Shown here: piece by piece, positions 1 through 9,411 of the stretch | How the letters are laid out: every line of letters starts with the position of its first letter | Position numbering within the stretch: the first letter of the stretch is position 1 | Origin: Bacteroidia bacterium | Lineage (GTDB): Bacteria > Bacteroidota > Bacteroidia > Bacteroidales > VadinHA17 | NCBI GenBank assembly: GCA_026391555.1 | Contig: JAPLEB010000121.1 | Span: 1-50,564 of the forward strand | Reading direction: 5' to 3' | Length of the DNA: 50,564 nucleotides | The notes under the pieces: model-generated | What the model saw: the letters and a program-made list of their open reading frames with translations, nothing else | Databases searched by the model: none | What the model was told of the DNA's origin: nothing | Position numbers and translations under genes: made by a program

Positions 1-61
1 ATTAACAGATTTGCAATATTATAGCCTCAAATTGTTAATAACCACGCAAAAATCTACTTCT

Positions 62-154
62 ATGAAAAAAGGACTGTTAATAACCCTTACAAATTTGTTA
101 ATAGCCTATCAGTTTTTTATTTCTTCGTGCGTTGACCCTGAGGGGGGAAAGTAA
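62..154 (+). pseudogene. Truncated lipoprotein stub, paralogue of the next gene
   Basis: A 30-codon reading frame starting MKKGLLITL. It has a hydrophobic signal segment, a lipobox-like FISSC and then VDPEGGK before the stop. This matches the start of the adjacent collagen-like lipoprotein (signal, NSC, then GPEGP), so it looks like the first part of a paralogue whose GPx and C-terminal parts are lost. It could instead be a real small lipoprotein. Nothing shows which. Confidence 0.35.
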
Positions 155-180
155 AATTAGGTTTTTCGAAAACAAAACAG

Positions 181-188
181 TATATTTG
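181..188 (+). promoter_or_regulatory. Possible -7 element (TATATTTG)
   Basis: TATATTTG matches the Bacteroidota -7 consensus TAnnTTTG and lies 58 bases before the start codon of the collagen-like lipoprotein. I see no clear TTTG at the usual 19-23 base spacing upstream, so support is partial. Confidence 0.28.
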
Positions 189-245
189 TTTTATACAACT
201 ATACCAAAAAAAATAGTATTTAGAGGTGCCCTAAATTAAACAATT

Positions 246-1010
246 ATGAAAAGGAAAATTTTTCTAATCGGAATCACAATCATTATTTTTCTCGTCTTTA
301 ATTCTTGTGAAAGTGCCGGACCGGAAGGACCATTAGGACCTGCCGGACCAGCAGGGCCTTCTTTAAAAGGAACCGTGTTAGGTTTTGTTACTTTATATGA
401 TGAATTTGGTGTATTGTTAGATGACAAAAGTGGAGTTATGGTCTCGGCTGATGGTTCTGACCCTTCATTAAGCGCAACAACAAATAGTGTCGGTAAGTAT
501 CAGATTGATAGTTTACAGACAGGGATTTATAACCTCATTTTTTCAAAAACCGGTTATGCTACTCGTAGAAACCTTGGATTTTCTTTTGTTGGAGGAGTTG
601 AGCCGGCTATTTATAGTACAAGTTTATCGCAAAAGACAACCACATTAATAACGGATTTGACTTTAATTGCAAATCCCGTTAATCTGAATCAAATGATAAT
701 AACCTGTACTGTTTCACCAACTCCCGCAACAGGTTTTACCAGATATTTCAGATTTTATTATGGTAAAACCGCTTCAGTATCGAGTACAAATTATTTTCAA
801 TCTTCACAGTATGGAACATCATCACCTACTACATATAGTTCTACTCAAACAATAAATAAAGTGTACTATCCAAGTGGCACAACTTTATATATCATTGCTT
901 ATGGAGATTTATATAACTATTATAGTTATCCTGATTTGACAACAGGATTAGCTCATTATTCAACAATTAGTACAACCGGATCTGGCAGGGTCAGCATGGT
1001 AGTCCCATAA
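246..1010 (+). CDS. Collagen-like (GPx) lipoprotein with regulatory-like beta domain
   Basis: This 254-residue protein has a lipoprotein signal peptide ending at FNSC (Cys about residue 20). A short run of Gly-Pro-X triplets follows (GPEGPLGPAGPAGP, about residues 25-38). Residues 41-115 resemble a carboxypeptidase-regulatory-like/Cna-B beta-sandwich that opens with GTVLGFVTLYDEFG and has a typical GKYQIDSL strand. The C-terminal half is rich in Ser, Thr and Tyr with no domain I recognise. It is probably a surface-exposed, lipid-anchored protein. GPx repeats occur in many Bacteroidota lipoproteins, often as short spacers behind the lipidated Cys. No enzymatic residues are visible and the function is unknown. 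It stands alone, preceded by a paralogous stub. Confidence 0.8.
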   Translation: MKRKIFLIGITIIIFLVFNSCESAGPEGPLGPAGPAGPSLKGTVLGFVTLYDEFGVLLDDKSGVMVSADGSDPSLSATTNSVGKYQIDSLQTGIYNLIFSKTGYATRRNLGFSFVGGVEPAIYSTSLSQKTTTLITDLTLIANPVNLNQMIITCTVSPTPATGFTRYFRFYYGKTASVSSTNYFQSSQYGTSSPTTYSSTQTINKVYYPSGTTLYIIAYGDLYNYYSYPDLTTGLAHYSTISTTGSGRVSMVVP

Positions 1011-1177
1011 TTTCAAAATTCAATTTAAAGTCAAAAAGAGGCAGGTTCCCGGGATTCATTTTTTAAAATATTAAACTGGCCAATAAGAAATTTAAACATT
1101 TTCCATGGTTCTTATTTAAAAATAATTTCTTAACTTGTAGGGATAATTTTCTTATCTGTAATTAAACAAGTTTAAAA

Positions 1178-1687
1178 ATGAAAATTCTGATTATTGGGTT
1201 TGTTGTATTTGTGATCTGGTCGTTCTTTTCCACATGGCTTTATGTTGATAAGATATTGCCTGCGATGAAAGAGCCGGTTGCTGTACTTACAATCCCCGAA
1301 CCACAAACGAATGCGGCAGACTCTCTTGCGCAACTTTACGCGTCAATGCCAAAGGACCTGATGATCTATTTTGAATTTGACAAATTAAAATTCAAAACGG
1401 ATCCGCAAACTGACATCAGCATTGCTGAATTTAAAAGTTGGCTTGATAAGTATCCGGTATCAATTCTTACAGTTACCGGGCACACTGATTTGGTTGGAAC
1501 GCCGGATTATAATCAGCCTCTCGGGCTCAAAAGGGCACAGATAATTCAGAAATACCTTGAAGAAAAGGGAATCCCTTCAACAAGGGTTATTTCTGACTCA
1601 AAAGGGGAGGATCAACCTTTGGGCGATTACCTTACCGAAGAGGGAAGAGCAAAGAACAGAAGAACAGAAATATCAATTAAAAAATAA
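1178..1687 (+). CDS. OmpA-family peptidoglycan-binding protein
   Basis: A 169-residue protein with one N-terminal membrane segment (residues 1-23, no lipobox) and a C-terminal OmpA domain (about 60-169). The domain is recognisable from FEFDK, TGHTD at 100-104, LGLKRA at 115-120 and the terminal NRR at 160-162; the Asp and Arg are the usual diaminopimelate-binding residues of the family. It should anchor the inner membrane or periplasm to peptidoglycan. There is no beta-barrel, so this is a membrane-tethered OmpA domain and not a porin. The next gene starts 12 bases downstream, so the two are probably co-transcribed. Confidence 0.85.
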   Translation: MKILIIGFVVFVIWSFFSTWLYVDKILPAMKEPVAVLTIPEPQTNAADSLAQLYASMPKDLMIYFEFDKLKFKTDPQTDISIAEFKSWLDKYPVSILTVTGHTDLVGTPDYNQPLGLKRAQIIQKYLEEKGIPSTRVISDSKGEDQPLGDYLTEEGRAKNRRTEISIKK

Positions 1688-1699
1688 AAATATAATTAT

Positions 1700-2011
1700 A
1701 TGAAAACATTATTTATAATACTTGCACAATCAAATACCGGGGCTGTAATTCTTATACTCGCGTTGCTCCTCGTTGCAGCAATAATCGGGTATTTAACCGC
1801 CTGGTTTTATGCAAAGTCAGTTTATACTCCGATAATAAAAGGTCTTGAGGCAGAAAAAGCTGATCTTCTTAAACAGGTTACCGGTTTAAAGGATGATTTA
1901 AATAAACTGAACGGCAAGGTTGATAAACTAAATGAAAAAATAGGGAAACTTGAAGAGGAGATAGCTGAAAAGGATAAAGAAATTAAACACCTTAAAAAGT
2001 CAAAGAAATAG
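1700..2011 (+). CDS. Membrane-anchored coiled-coil protein
   Basis: A small 103-residue protein. Residues 14-38 form one transmembrane helix (AVILILALLLVAAIIGYLTAW). From about residue 48 to the end it is a highly charged heptad-type coiled coil with alternating Lys/Glu and regularly spaced Leu, ending in KKSKK. The pattern suggests a cytoplasmic or periplasmic rod-like oligomer tethered to the membrane. It lies 12 bases after the OmpA-domain gene and probably shares its transcript, so a joint envelope-structuring role is plausible. I recognise no named family. Confidence 0.7.
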   Translation: MKTLFIILAQSNTGAVILILALLLVAAIIGYLTAWFYAKSVYTPIIKGLEAEKADLLKQVTGLKDDLNKLNGKVDKLNEKIGKLEEEIAEKDKEIKHLKKSKK

Positions 2012-2196
2012 TTTAAAATTGTTTGCCGGCTTTAGTTTGCCAAATTCACGTTTTGAGTAATCATTTCCTTAATGTCAGGGAATTTTATTATTTTCATCTT
2101 ACGAAAATAGTGGCATTCCCATTATATTTTAATTTGACTTATTTGTATTTGATTTACAATTAATTGATCCAAAGAATGAGGCCATTTTCCATAGAT

Positions 2197-2223
2197 AATA
2201 ACATAATAACATAATAACATAAT
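2197..2223. repeat. Short tandem repeat (AATAACAT x3.4)
   Basis: An 8-base unit AATAACAT is repeated three times plus a partial copy, 50 bases before the start of the sugar isomerase-like gene. A repeat of this size in a leader could vary by slippage. No promoter element is clearly embedded in it. Confidence 0.6.
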
Positions 2224-2274
2224 TTACAAACCTGAAAATATTAGTAACTAAATCACATCTAATCAGTCAAATTC

Positions 2275-3183
2275 ATGAAAACCTCAAGGAGAACATTTGT
2301 TAAAACAGGTGCATTGGCTGCTTTAGGAACAGCTATAATTCCCGGGTCAGTTTTTAGTTGCACAAGTCCAAAAGGAATGGTTGGCCTGCAATTGTATTCT
2401 GTACGGGAAGATATGTTAAAGGATCCTCTCGGATCGTTGACTCGACTGGCTAAAATGGGCTATGTTTATGTAGAACATGCCAATTACATTAACAGGAAGT
2501 TTTATGGCTATTCAGCACACGAATTAAAGAAAGTTTTGGACAGTCTGGGCCTGAAAATGGTCAGCGGTCATACTGTAATGGGCAGGCAGCACTGGGACGA
2601 AACAAAGAAAGATTTCTCTGACAGTTGGAAGCTGACAGTAGAAGATGCAGGTACACTTCATCAGCAGTATGTTGTTAGTCCTTCAATGGATGGGAGTATG
2701 AGAAAAACCTATGACGATTTTATGCGTTATATGGAAGTTTTTAACAAATGTGGAGAATTATGTAAAAAGCAGGGGATGAAATTTGGTTACCACAACCACG
2801 ATTTTGAATTCAGCGAAAAACTTAACGGTGAAAAATTATTTGATATTATGATGAAGAGCATTGATCCTGAACTGGTAGTAATCCAGTTAGATATCGGTAA
2901 TCTGTATAATGGAGGAGCAGTTGCCATTGATGTTGTTAATCAATATCCCGGCAGATTCGAGAATATCCATGTAAAGGATGAAATAATGGCTGAAAGCGGG
3001 GCGGCACAATATGAAAGTACAATTATCGGAGAAGGGATAGTTAATACCAGACAAGTTGTGGATCAGGCTACAAAAACAGGAGGGACAACCTGCTATATCA
3101 TTGAACAGGAATCTTATCAAGGTAAGACACCCATGGAGTGCGTTAAATCAGATCTTGAAATTATGAAAAAATGGGGGTATTAA
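2275..3183 (+). CDS. Secreted xylose isomerase-like TIM-barrel protein
   Basis: This 302-residue member of the AP-endonuclease-2/xylose isomerase-like TIM-barrel superfamily begins with a twin-arginine-like leader (SRRTF at 4-8), a hydrophobic stretch and a lipobox-like VFSC at 26-29. It may therefore be exported folded and possibly lipidated. Barrel signatures are VGLQLYSVRED (36-46), GYHNHDFEF (171-179), QLDIGN (204-209) and IHVKDE; their His, Glu and Asp residues form the metal site in sugar epimerases of this family. The substrate cannot be read from the sequence. Its stop overlaps the stop of convergent carB by four bases. Confidence 0.8.
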   Translation: MKTSRRTFVKTGALAALGTAIIPGSVFSCTSPKGMVGLQLYSVREDMLKDPLGSLTRLAKMGYVYVEHANYINRKFYGYSAHELKKVLDSLGLKMVSGHTVMGRQHWDETKKDFSDSWKLTVEDAGTLHQQYVVSPSMDGSMRKTYDDFMRYMEVFNKCGELCKKQGMKFGYHNHDFEFSEKLNGEKLFDIMMKSIDPELVVIQLDIGNLYNGGAVAIDVVNQYPGRFENIHVKDEIMAESGAAQYESTIIGEGIVNTRQVVDQATKTGGTTCYIIEQESYQGKTPMECVKSDLEIMKKWGY

Positions 3184-6100
3184 TCTTCAATAGCAGAATG
3201 ATAATCTTGTAACGATCTGACTTTATACTCACCGTTCTGTCTCTCCTTAATACCCAGGCTTGAAGAAAGTGCAGCTGATGTAGTCGTTATATAAGGTATC
3301 TTGTATTTGATAGCATTCTTTCTGATATAAGAATCATCGTATTCACTGAGTCTGCCGGCCGGCGTATTTACCACCAGGTTTATTTCCCCGTTCTTGATTG
3401 CATCAACGATATTAGGTCTGCCTTCATGAACTTTCAGGATCAGGTTAGCTGCAATACCGTGTTTTTCAAGAAACAATTTGGTTCCACCCGTTGATAATAT
3501 GGAAAAGCCCATATCCCTGAAGTTCTGTGCGGTTTCGATGATACGATCCTTATCACGGTCAGCAATTGTTATTAAAACGGTTCCATAAACAGGCAAAGGA
3601 GTTTGTGTTGCCTCCTGTGCCTTAAAAAACGCCATACCGTACGAATCAGCCATGCCAAGCACTTCACCGGTTGAGCGCATTTCAGGACCCAGAAGAGGAT
3701 CAATTGCCGGGAACATATTAAAGGGGAATACAGCTTCTTTTACCCCGTAATGCTTTATAGTTCTATTCTTCAGATTAAAGTCAGAAAGTTTTTGTCCCAG
3801 CAATATCTGTGTGGCAATTCTGGCCATTGAAATATTGCAGACTTTTGAAACCAGTGGCACTGTGCGTGAAGCCCGTGGATTAGCTTCAAGAATGTAAACA
3901 GTATCTTCATAAATGGCATACTGTATATTCATCAAGCCAACCACTTTCAGTTCAATTGCTATCCGCCGGGTATAATCATAAATTGTTTTCTTATGATCTT
4001 TCTGAATTATCACAGGTGGAATAACGCAGGCTGAATCACCTGAATGGATCCCTGCATATTCGATATGCTGCATCACTACAGGTACAAAAGCATCAACGCC
4101 ATCCGATATTGCATCAGCTTCTGCTTCAATAGCATCCTCAAGAAACTTGTCCAGAAGCAGAGGTCTGTAAGGAGATATGCCAACCGCTTTTGTAACATAT
4201 TCTTCAAGCATCTCTTCATCGAGAATTATTTTCATCGCCCTGCCTCCAAGCACATAAGAGGGTCTGATCATCATAGGATAACCGATTCTTTCAGCAATTG
4301 CAAGAGCCTGTTCCAGGTTGCTCGCCATTCCTGATTCCGGCTGGGGAATTCCCAGTTTGGTAATAACATGCCGGAAACGGTCGCGATCTTCAGCAAGATC
4401 GATAGTTTCGGGGGTGGTGCCTAAAATTTTCACGCCTGCTTCAGCAAGTTCTTTTGCAAGGTTCAATGGTGTTTGTCCTCCAAACTGAACAATTACACCT
4501 TCAGGTTTTTCCTTGTTATAGATGCTTAAGACATCTTCGGCTGTGAGAGGCTCGAAATATAACTTATCGGAAGTATCATAATCTGTCGATACTGTTTCGG
4601 GGTTGCAGTTTACCATTATGGATTCATATCCTGCATCGCGTATCGCGAAAGCTGCATGAACGCAGCAGTAGTCAAATTCAATACCCTGGCCAATCCTGTT
4701 ATGCCCGCCGCCCAGGACCATGATCTTTTTCCTGTTGCTTACTGCCACCTTATCGGGAGCATTATAGGTAGAGAAGTAATAAGCAGCATTCTCGACACCG
4801 CTTACAGGTACCGGTTCCCATGCCTCATTAAGTCCGAGCGATATCCGTTTCTCCCGGATCTCCTTTTCAGGAATACCTGATAACTTTGCTAAATATTTAT
4901 CAGCGAATCCATTCTTTTTTGCCTGAAGAAATATCTCGTCGGGCGGAATCATCCCTTTGTAAGCAAGTATTGTTTCTTCCTCCTCAACCAGTTCTTTCAT
5001 CTGTGAAATGAACCATGACTTGATATGGGTTTTTTTATGAAGCTCCTCTATATCAGCGCCTTTACGTAATGCTTCGTACATTATGAATTGCCTTTCGCTT
5101 GAAGGATGCTTAAGCATATTCATCAGCTCGTCGAGAGGTTTTTTGTTAAAATCTTTTGCAAACCCCAGTCCGTAGCGCCCGATCTCCAATGAGCGTATAG
5201 CTTTCTGCAGAGCTTCTTTATATGTTTTACCGATACTCATAACCTCGCCAACGGCCAGCATCTGGGTGCCAAGCTTATCTTCGAGACCATCGAATTTCTC
5301 AAAAGCCCACCGCGCGAACTTCACAACCACATAATCGCCGGAGGGGGTGTATTTATCGAGAGTCCCGTCGCGCCAATAGGGTATTTCATCGAGAGTTAAG
5401 CCACCGGCAAGAAGAGAAGATACAAATGCAATAGGGAATCCTGTTGCCTTTGAGGCAAGAGCTGATGAGCGTGAGGTGCGCGGGTTTATTTCTATTACAA
5501 CTACCCTGCCGGTTTCAGGATCGTGAGCAAATTGCACATTTGTACCGCCGATAACTTCAATAGCTTCAACAATATCATAAGAATATTTCTGAAGGCGTTT
5601 CTGAAGTTCCGGATCGATCGTCAGCATGGGAGCCGTGCAGAATGAATCACCTGTATGAACGCCCATTGCATCGACATTCTCGATGAAGCAGACTGTAATC
5701 ATCTGATTTTTAGTATCTCTTACAACTTCCAGTTCAAGCTCTTCCCAGCCTAAAACAGACTCTTCAATAAGTACCTGGTTTACAATGCTTGCCGATAGTC
5801 CCCTGCTGGCGATTGTCCGTAGTTCCTCCACATTATATACCAGTCCGCCGCCGGTGCCTCCCATTGTATATGCAGGACGGATAACAACCGGGTATCCCAG
5901 TTCTTCTGCTGCTTTTTCAGCATCTTCAACTGTATTAACTGCTTTGCTCTGAGGCATTTCGATGCCAAGACGGTTCATGGTTTTCTTGAAAGCTATCCTG
6001 TCTTCGCCCCGTTCAATGGCATCAATATTCACGCCGATAACTTCAACATTATATTTAGACAGGATGCCTTTTTTGGCGAGGAGAGAGGAGAGGTTAAGGC

Positions 6101-6383
6101 CTGTCTGACCGCCCAGGTTTGGAAGAAGGGCATCGGGGCGTTCCTTTTTTATTATTTCGGTGAGGGCATATTCGTTGAGCGGCTCTATATAGGTTGAATC
6201 CGCTATTTCAGGGTCGGTCATTATTGTAGCCGGGTTTGAATTGACCAGTACAATTTTATAGCCTAATGAGCGTAATGCTTTGCAGGCCTGAGTTCCCGAA
6301 TAATCGAATTCGCAGGCTTGTCCGATGATGATGGGCCCTGAGCCGATGATTAATACTTTTTTAATATCCTCCCGTCGTGGCAT
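3180..6383 (-). CDS. carB: Carbamoyl-phosphate synthase large subunit
   Basis: CarB makes carbamoyl phosphate from bicarbonate, ammonia (from glutamine via CarA) and two ATP, for pyrimidine and arginine synthesis. The 1067-residue length is normal. The N-terminal half starts KVLIIGSGPIIIGQACEFDYSG, and the same motif recurs near residue 560 as VLGGGHNRIGQGIEFDY; these mark the two duplicated ATP-grasp halves. The last 130 residues form the MGS-like allosteric domain (FSILSTGGTKLFLEKHG, VVNTPAG). carA is not in the window, so the two subunits are not adjacent here. The gene is convergent with, and overlaps by four bases, the isomerase-like gene. Confidence 0.97.
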   Translation of the reverse strand: MPRREDIKKVLIIGSGPIIIGQACEFDYSGTQACKALRSLGYKIVLVNSNPATIMTDPEIADSTYIEPLNEYALTEIIKKERPDALLPNLGGQTGLNLSSLLAKKGILSKYNVEVIGVNIDAIERGEDRIAFKKTMNRLGIEMPQSKAVNTVEDAEKAAEELGYPVVIRPAYTMGGTGGGLVYNVEELRTIASRGLSASIVNQVLIEESVLGWEELELEVVRDTKNQMITVCFIENVDAMGVHTGDSFCTAPMLTIDPELQKRLQKYSYDIVEAIEVIGGTNVQFAHDPETGRVVVIEINPRTSRSSALASKATGFPIAFVSSLLAGGLTLDEIPYWRDGTLDKYTPSGDYVVVKFARWAFEKFDGLEDKLGTQMLAVGEVMSIGKTYKEALQKAIRSLEIGRYGLGFAKDFNKKPLDELMNMLKHPSSERQFIMYEALRKGADIEELHKKTHIKSWFISQMKELVEEEETILAYKGMIPPDEIFLQAKKNGFADKYLAKLSGIPEKEIREKRISLGLNEAWEPVPVSGVENAAYYFSTYNAPDKVAVSNRKKIMVLGGGHNRIGQGIEFDYCCVHAAFAIRDAGYESIMVNCNPETVSTDYDTSDKLYFEPLTAEDVLSIYNKEKPEGVIVQFGGQTPLNLAKELAEAGVKILGTTPETIDLAEDRDRFRHVITKLGIPQPESGMASNLEQALAIAERIGYPMMIRPSYVLGGRAMKIILDEEMLEEYVTKAVGISPYRPLLLDKFLEDAIEAEADAISDGVDAFVPVVMQHIEYAGIHSGDSACVIPPVIIQKDHKKTIYDYTRRIAIELKVVGLMNIQYAIYEDTVYILEANPRASRTVPLVSKVCNISMARIATQILLGQKLSDFNLKNRTIKHYGVKEAVFPFNMFPAIDPLLGPEMRSTGEVLGMADSYGMAFFKAQEATQTPLPVYGTVLITIADRDKDRIIETAQNFRDMGFSILSTGGTKLFLEKHGIAANLILKVHEGRPNIVDAIKNGEINLVVNTPAGRLSEYDDSYIRKNAIKYKIPYITTTSAALSSSLGIKERQNGEYKVRSLQDYHSAIED

Positions 6384-6790
6384 AATATTTAAGGTGGTTT
6401 ATTGATTTAAGGTGAAATACATAAATCTTATTAACGCTTACAATATAAAAAATCAATTTGGAAAGGTGAGTATCAGAAGCGTGAAATCGATCAGAAAGAT
6501 ATAAACCGGATTATTGTGAATCCCCGCGAGCGCATTGGCTTCGCCGAGCTCGTAAACTCAGTTCTCCGTTGCTTGCTGCGAAGAGCTTCAATTCAGGTTG
6601 GTACTTGAAAATTTAATTAAGTTGCATTTTGTTTAATCAAATCGTAAATTTGATAAAATTCAAATTAGAATAATATAAACATATCATAATTCCATATGAA
6701 ACCCACATGTTATGCTAACACAAACACTTATAAAAATATTTTTTATCAACATGTGCGGTTCCATCATACCTTAAAAATCAAAATTATATT
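6384..6790. other. Intergenic region between carB and FISUMP gene
   Basis: No reading frame I can support. The segment at about 6520-6600 is visibly more GC-rich than its surroundings and holds no recognisable RNA gene. The right half carries the candidate promoter at 6621-6652 and the leader of the FISUMP gene. Confidence 0.5.
6621..6652 (+). promoter_or_regulatory. Candidate Bacteroidota promoter for FISUMP lipoprotein
   Basis: GTTG (6621-6624), 20 bases, then TAAATTTG (6645-6652). This fits TTTG-N19-23-TAnnTTTG with one mismatch in the -33 box. The predicted leader is about 130 bases. Confidence 0.4.
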
Positions 6791-7804
6791 ATGATGAAAA
6801 ATATATATAGAATTTCTGGAGTAATCCTGGTGATCCTATCAATCTTTCTAATTTATTCCTGTAAGAAAAAAGAGAAACTTATGCCCCCTGCTCTTATAAC
6901 CACAGCTGTGAATGAAATTTCTTTTACAACTGCTACTTCCGGAGGAGATATTACAGATATAGGAGGAGCTTATGTAACTGCCAGGGGTGTCTGCTGGAAT
7001 ACATCTGTTGAACCAACGATTGATAACAATAAGACAACTGAGAGTGGTGGATTGGGAGCTTTTACAAGTAGTTTAACCCAGCTTGCGCCGGGCACAAAAT
7101 ATTATGTAAGAGCCTATGGTACCAACGTTGCCGGTACAGGTTATGGGAATGAAATTATGTTTACTACACAAAGTAGTCCGATAATATTTAATCCTAATTT
7201 GACTTATGGAACAGTAACCGACATTGACGGGAATGTATACAAAACCATTATTATTGGTACGCAAACATGGATGGCAGAAAACCTGAGAACAACCAAATAC
7301 AAAGAAGGTACGGCCATCCCATTGCTTACAGATAATACGGCATGGGCAAATTTGATAACGCCCAGTTATTGTTGGTATAGTAATAATGCAACAACATATA
7401 AAAATACGTATGGGGCATTATACAATTGGTACTCAGTAAACACGGGCAACCTTTGCCCAACGGGTTGGCACGTACCAAGTTATGATGAATGGACAACCCT
7501 GACAACCTATTTGGGTGACGCAATTGTTGCAGGGGGTAAACTAAAAGAAACCGACACAATTCATTGGACAACTCCAAATACCGGAGCTACCAACGAAAGT
7601 GGTTTTACAGCCCTTCCGGGTGGCAACCGTAGTTACGATGGTTCATTCAGCTACATTGGATACTACGGTTACTGGTGGTCTTCTACAGAGTACGCTTTAA
7701 CTTCAGATGCCTACTACCGGTACATTAGCTTCAAATCCAGCAGTATGTCCAAAGGCAACTACCATAGGCGGAGTGGTTTTTCTATTCGTTGCCTCAAGGA
7801 TTAA
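6791..7804 (+). CDS. FISUMP-domain lipoprotein
   Basis: A 337-residue lipoprotein with signal peptide ending IYSC (Cys about residue 24). Residues 35-127 form a fibronectin-III-like module typical of these proteins (GVCWNTS, LAPGTKYYVRAYGTN). The C-terminal 200 residues are a Fibrobacter-succinogenes-major-paralogous (FISUMP) domain, recognisable from TIIIGTQTWMAENLRTTKY, YGALYNWYSV, CPTGWHVPSYDEW, GYYGYWWSSTEY and the terminal GFSIRCLKD. The domain has a C-type-lectin/FGE-like fold and is usually on the cell surface; ligands are unknown. The last 192 coding bases (7601-7792) are duplicated at 9454-9645 with two mismatches. A second ATG three bases inside is an alternative start. Confidence 0.88.
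   Translation: MMKNIYRISGVILVILSIFLIYSCKKKEKLMPPALITTAVNEISFTTATSGGDITDIGGAYVTARGVCWNTSVEPTIDNNKTTESGGLGAFTSSLTQLAPGTKYYVRAYGTNVAGTGYGNEIMFTTQSSPIIFNPNLTYGTVTDIDGNVYKTIIIGTQTWMAENLRTTKYKEGTAIPLLTDNTAWANLITPSYCWYSNNATTYKNTYGALYNWYSVNTGNLCPTGWHVPSYDEWTTLTTYLGDAIVAGGKLKETDTIHWTTPNTGATNESGFTALPGGNRSYDGSFSYIGYYGYWWSSTEYALTSDAYYRYISFKSSSMSKGNYHRRSGFSIRCLKD
7601..7792 (+). repeat. Direct repeat copy A (FISUMP 3' end)
   Basis: Aligns without gaps to 9454-9645 (offset 1853). By eye the only differences are A7716/G9569 and C7749/A9602. This near-identity over the VR-like end of a lectin-fold domain indicates recent duplication or gene conversion. Confidence 0.9.
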
Positions 7805-8136
7805 GTGTGACCAGAAGCACGGAAACGTATCAAAAAGGTAGGTAAGGGCATTCTTTTCGGAGGATATTTGTTTTGAATTGACAGGAAAGATGCCTGCATA
7901 AACCTTTGCGAAATGGAGTTCTCAGAATCTGAATTTACAATTGATGCTGAATATGCAAAAAAAACTCAGGCAAAAAAGAGAGGTACTTTAAAATGTGACC
8001 AAAACAAAATATAGACATCTTTATAACTATGATTTCAACTTTTGGAATTGTCAATAATATCCATTCAAAGGGTATATTATCTAATTCGTTGACAATGGAA
8101 AGTTTATTCTGAAAGGGATGGTTTATAAGATATATA
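7805..8136. other. Intergenic region after FISUMP gene
   Basis: No supported gene. TGTGACC occurs just after the FISUMP stop and again near 7993. A few in-frame stretches are too short and interrupted to call. The ATPase gene ends at its right edge in convergent orientation. Confidence 0.45.
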
Positions 8137-9312
8137 TCAAATACATTTCTTAATATTTGCTACGGCATCCTTCCAACTGACAACATTACAATCTGATCGT
8201 ATTTGATTTTCAAGACCGCCATATATGAGAAATGAATTTTCCGGATTTGCATTGCCGGAAAGTTTCTGAAAAAATCTGATTCCCTTCAGCCAGTCACCAG
8301 AAATAGTGGTACCAGATTTAATTTCAATAGGGATCAATTTTTGACCGGATTCAATCAGGCAATCAATTTCATTTCCTGAATTATCTCTCCAGAAATAGAG
8401 CGATGGTCTCTGTCCTGTATTGTAAAAAGCTTTTGCCAATTCTGAAATTATAAGGTTTTCAAATAAAGCACCCCTCATAAAATGAATATTCAGTTCATCA
8501 CTGCTCTTAATTCCGAGCAGATTAGATGCCAGACCAGTATCATAGAAATATAGTTTTGAGGTTTTAATGATTCGTTTATTATAGTTTGAGAACCATGGTT
8601 GTAATCTGAAAACTATAAAACTGGCCTCCAGAACAGAGAGCCATTTCTGAACTGTATGGTAGCTTAGTCCAAGTTCATTTCCAATTTGACTGAAATTCAC
8701 CAGTTGACCGATCCTTCCGGCACATATCCTTACAAATCTTTGAAACTGAATCAGATCGCCAACATTTATAATTGTCCTTACATTCCTCTCAATATAGCTT
8801 ACCAGATAATCATCAAGCCATCTTCCAGGGCTTAAATCGTGTTCATATAATCTTGGATAAAATCCCTTGAATATATAATCTATATAATTCTTTAGTTCAA
8901 ATGAGGTGTTTTTAAGTTCCTCCATTGAAAAAGGGAACAGGTGAAGTATTGCGGTTCTGCCAGCCAAAGATTGTGATATTCTTTCAAGTAACAGAAAATT
9001 CTGAGAACCAGTCAATATGAATTTTCTGTCACCCTTCTCGCTATCAACTATTACTTGTACCCATGAAAAGATGTCAGGAACATTCTGAGCTTCATCAATA
9101 ATAAGGTTTCCTTTGTATATTTCAAAAAACAATCGCGGATCTGTAAGAGCAATCTCTTTCTTATCTGTTTCCTCCAGATTAAGATAGGTAAAATCACTAA
9201 AACATTGCTTAACTAAAGTGGTTTTTCCCGATTGCCTTGGACCTGTAAGTGTTATTACAGGCATTTTTTTGATTATACTGATCAGTATTTCAGACAGATA
9301 TCTATTAATCAT
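8137..9312 (-). CDS. AAA+ ATPase with DUF4143 domain
   Basis: A 391-residue ATPase. The N-terminal AAA-14 domain has a Walker A GPRQSGKTT (24-32) and Walker B LIIDEAQ (70-76), followed by a sensor-like LTGSQN. The middle has a winged-helix-like segment, and the C-terminal DUF4143 part ends in a PD-(D/E)xK-like pattern (GNEIDCLIES...IPIEIKSG). The family is widespread, often in multiple copies, and its function is poorly known; a link to mobile or defence functions is often suspected. It is a single-gene unit on the minus strand, lying exactly between the two copies of the FISUMP 3' end. Confidence 0.88.
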   Translation of the reverse strand: MINRYLSEILISIIKKMPVITLTGPRQSGKTTLVKQCFSDFTYLNLEETDKKEIALTDPRLFFEIYKGNLIIDEAQNVPDIFSWVQVIVDSEKGDRKFILTGSQNFLLLERISQSLAGRTAILHLFPFSMEELKNTSFELKNYIDYIFKGFYPRLYEHDLSPGRWLDDYLVSYIERNVRTIINVGDLIQFQRFVRICAGRIGQLVNFSQIGNELGLSYHTVQKWLSVLEASFIVFRLQPWFSNYNKRIIKTSKLYFYDTGLASNLLGIKSSDELNIHFMRGALFENLIISELAKAFYNTGQRPSLYFWRDNSGNEIDCLIESGQKLIPIEIKSGTTISGDWLKGIRFFQKLSGNANPENSFLIYGGLENQIRSDCNVVSWKDAVANIKKCI

Positions 9313-9411
9313 ACTAATTAGAAGTTGAAGTTCTAATTAGCAATATTAATAATTTTCTGATTAAAATACAAAAAAATGCATTTAATATTTACATAAGCTA
9401 TTGTAGGGGTC

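Noticed and set aside
6520-6600. GC-rich patch considered as an RNA gene
   Set aside because: No cloverleaf, no conserved tRNA T-loop and no stable long stem could be drawn.
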